From: Siderastrea siderea
Lineage: Eukaryota; Cnidaria; Anthozoa; Scleractinia; Rhizangiidae
DNA: 64,000 nucleotides
Direction: 5' to 3'
NCBI GenBank assembly: GCA_964030785.1
Contig: OZ034966.1
Span: forward strand, 707,501 to 771,500
This document shows, piece after piece, positions 62,826-64,000 of the stretch. Position 1 is the stretch's first letter, and every line of letters starts with the position of its first letter. A program made the translations under genes and the position numbers. The notes under the pieces are model-generated. The model was not told the origin of the DNA. It was given only the letters and a program-made list of their open reading frames with translations, and searched no databases.

Positions 62826-64000
62826 TCAGATTGCATAATGTCCGTAAGCGAGACTATTGATTCCATCGTTTGCTATATATCGTTTATCGTCGAAACAGCT
62901 TAGTGACACTTTATTGAGCTTGTAACTACCCAGTTGATGATTGATACTTCTGATTGTTTTCATCGTATGATGTATTTGTTTGTTATTAATTAATACATTT
63001 TTATAATCTTCATGTTTTATATTGTTCTTTATTATGTTCTTCTTGATTCCCTTGGCTGTTTTTCCTACTTTCTGGTTGTCTTTTATGTAACTGTACATTT
63101 TTGATCGAAGACCTACGAATTCTGTGATTGGTATTCCAGCTGCTTCATCCTTGAATTTACCGATTACCTTCTTGTTTGTCTTATCGAAATATGGAGAGTT
63201 TTCTGGATAGTCGCTGTTATCAAATCGATCTTTATCATCCCAAAAGTCTCGGTACACATCTTCAGCTTCGATCTCATATGTCAGACTGTCTGTGTCAGTG
63301 AAGAGCAGCTTGGCTTTGTCTCCATACTTTTCTTTTATGTAGTTATAATGAAAATCATACATGAGAGTTTTGCTCAGATCAAGAATACACATACCCACAT
63401 ATGCCGGCCTGTTTAGAGTTAGCGTTTCTTTGATCTTATGCACTGCTACCAGATTTTCATTGAATATCTTACTGCTGACATAAGTTGGTTTAGAAGCCAT
63501 CTTCAATAGTTTTTTCTCATCTGTAATAAGTCTAACATCGACACGTTTTCTTATATTCTCCATCGTTTTACCGAACACACTGTTGTTCATTAGCTTGAAG
63601 AAATCTTTTTCGAATGAATTTTTCGCTTGAGTACGTTTTTGTGTATTGAAGTCAATGTATTGTTTGAGCCAAGGTGACTGATTGAATTCTAATACTCTGT
63701 GCACTTTCTTTACTTTCAATCCAAGATCAATATACAACTGCAGATTTCTATAGTGTAGGACATATTTTTCTTTGTCACATAATGTAGGAATCAGTTTATG
63801 CACCTGTCCTGTCGATATGTTGAACTTTTTCTGTATGTTCTTACAATATCCAGACAACATGTCATCAGTTACTTTGACCTTTTCCGGTCCTAGAGGGTAG
63901 TCGTTATGAAGATCATGCAACTTTTTGGGGTATTCTAGATCAACTTCTAGTATTAACCCTTTATTGCTGTCTTCATTATACTGAGCTAAATTTATTTTAT
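62826..64000 (-). CDS. POLB: Second Polinton-type family-B DNA polymerase, C-terminal part (partial)
   Basis: Open from the window edge to TGA 62826 (about 391 codons visible). Motif A region GLILEVDLEYPKKLHDLHND near the edge, motif B KLMNNSVFGKTMENIRKR, motif C LLFTDTDSLTYEIE. The sequence KMYSYIKDNQKVGKTAKGIK also fits this polymerase lineage. It belongs to a lineage clearly different from the polymerase at 3017-7167 and so comes from another Polinton-like element, most of it beyond the window. Intact in the visible part; no frameshift. Confidence 0.85.
   Translation of the reverse strand, partial: KINLAQYNEDSNKGLILEVDLEYPKKLHDLHNDYPLGPEKVKVTDDMLSGYCKNIQKKFNISTGQVHKLIPTLCDKEKYVLHYRNLQLYIDLGLKVKKVHRVLEFNQSPWLKQYIDFNTQKRTQAKNSFEKDFFKLMNNSVFGKTMENIRKRVDVRLITDEKKLLKMASKPTYVSSKIFNENLVAVHKIKETLTLNRPAYVGMCILDLSKTLMYDFHYNYIKEKYGDKAKLLFTDTDSLTYEIEAEDVYRDFWDDKDRFDNSDYPENSPYFDKTNKKVIGKFKDEAAGIPITEFVGLRSKMYSYIKDNQKVGKTAKGIKKNIIKNNIKHEDYKNVLINNKQIHHTMKTIRSINHQLGSYKLNKVSLSCFDDKRYIANDGINSLAYGHYAI

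Noticed and set aside
1..64000. CRISPR arrays, rRNA genes or bacterial operons
   Set aside because: No direct-repeat/spacer pattern or rRNA sequence seen; the gene structures are those of an animal genome.

Overview
The window is animal genomic DNA. It has spliced genes with GT-AG introns, modular complement-control-protein (CCP/sushi) genes, tRNA-derived SINEs, MITE-like palindromes and a complete Polinton/Maverick. Protein resemblance and repeat texture suggest a cnidarian, probably a stony coral or anemone. That assignment is inference; no marker gene settles it.

Region 1 (183-33816, + strand) is a host gene I recognise as HGSNAT, heparan-alpha-glucosaminide N-acetyltransferase. Seventeen exons with consistent splice phases can be placed, and the 5' end lies outside the window. 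Its fourth intron in the window is split by a 22.5-kb Polinton.

Region 2 (2440-24941) is that Polinton. It starts AG and ends CT, has 431-bp terminal inverted repeats (TIRs) that differ at three positions by eye, and is flanked by an exact 6-bp target duplication TCTGTC. It carries a protein-primed family-B DNA polymerase (with one frameshift), a retroviral-type integrase with a chromodomain, an A32/FtsK-type packaging ATPase, an adenain-like protease, a double-jelly-roll major capsid protein, three penton-like paralogues, a parvovirus-type phospholipase A2, and a series of small basic virion-type proteins sharing an RGG motif. It also carries cargo not usual for the group: a SLOG/DprA-like protein with a displaced GSR motif, a GRF zinc finger protein, a RING protein in a stop-start-coupled cluster, a putative transactivator, and a tRNA-like gene. 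Most genes have a TATA box 34-45 nt upstream of the ATG, so leaders should be very short. The morphogenesis genes run leftward as a packed block; the accessory genes at the right run in both directions.

Region 3 (33817-37957) is intergenic and made of repeats: SINEs, MITEs, and a LINE 3' end.

Region 4 (37958-53967) holds two head-to-head CCP genes. The leftward gene encodes signal peptide, five CCPs and a serine protease domain. The rightward gene encodes signal peptide, two copies of a Cys-rich module and nine CCPs; its last exon was not found.

Region 5 (53968-64000) is repeats: a ~90% identical inverted-repeat element whose left arm contains a second transposon with a verifiable 9-bp target duplication, several tandem arrays (one 85-bp unit carries kappaB-like and AP-1-like motifs), and at the edge the C-terminal part of a second, different Polinton-type DNA polymerase.
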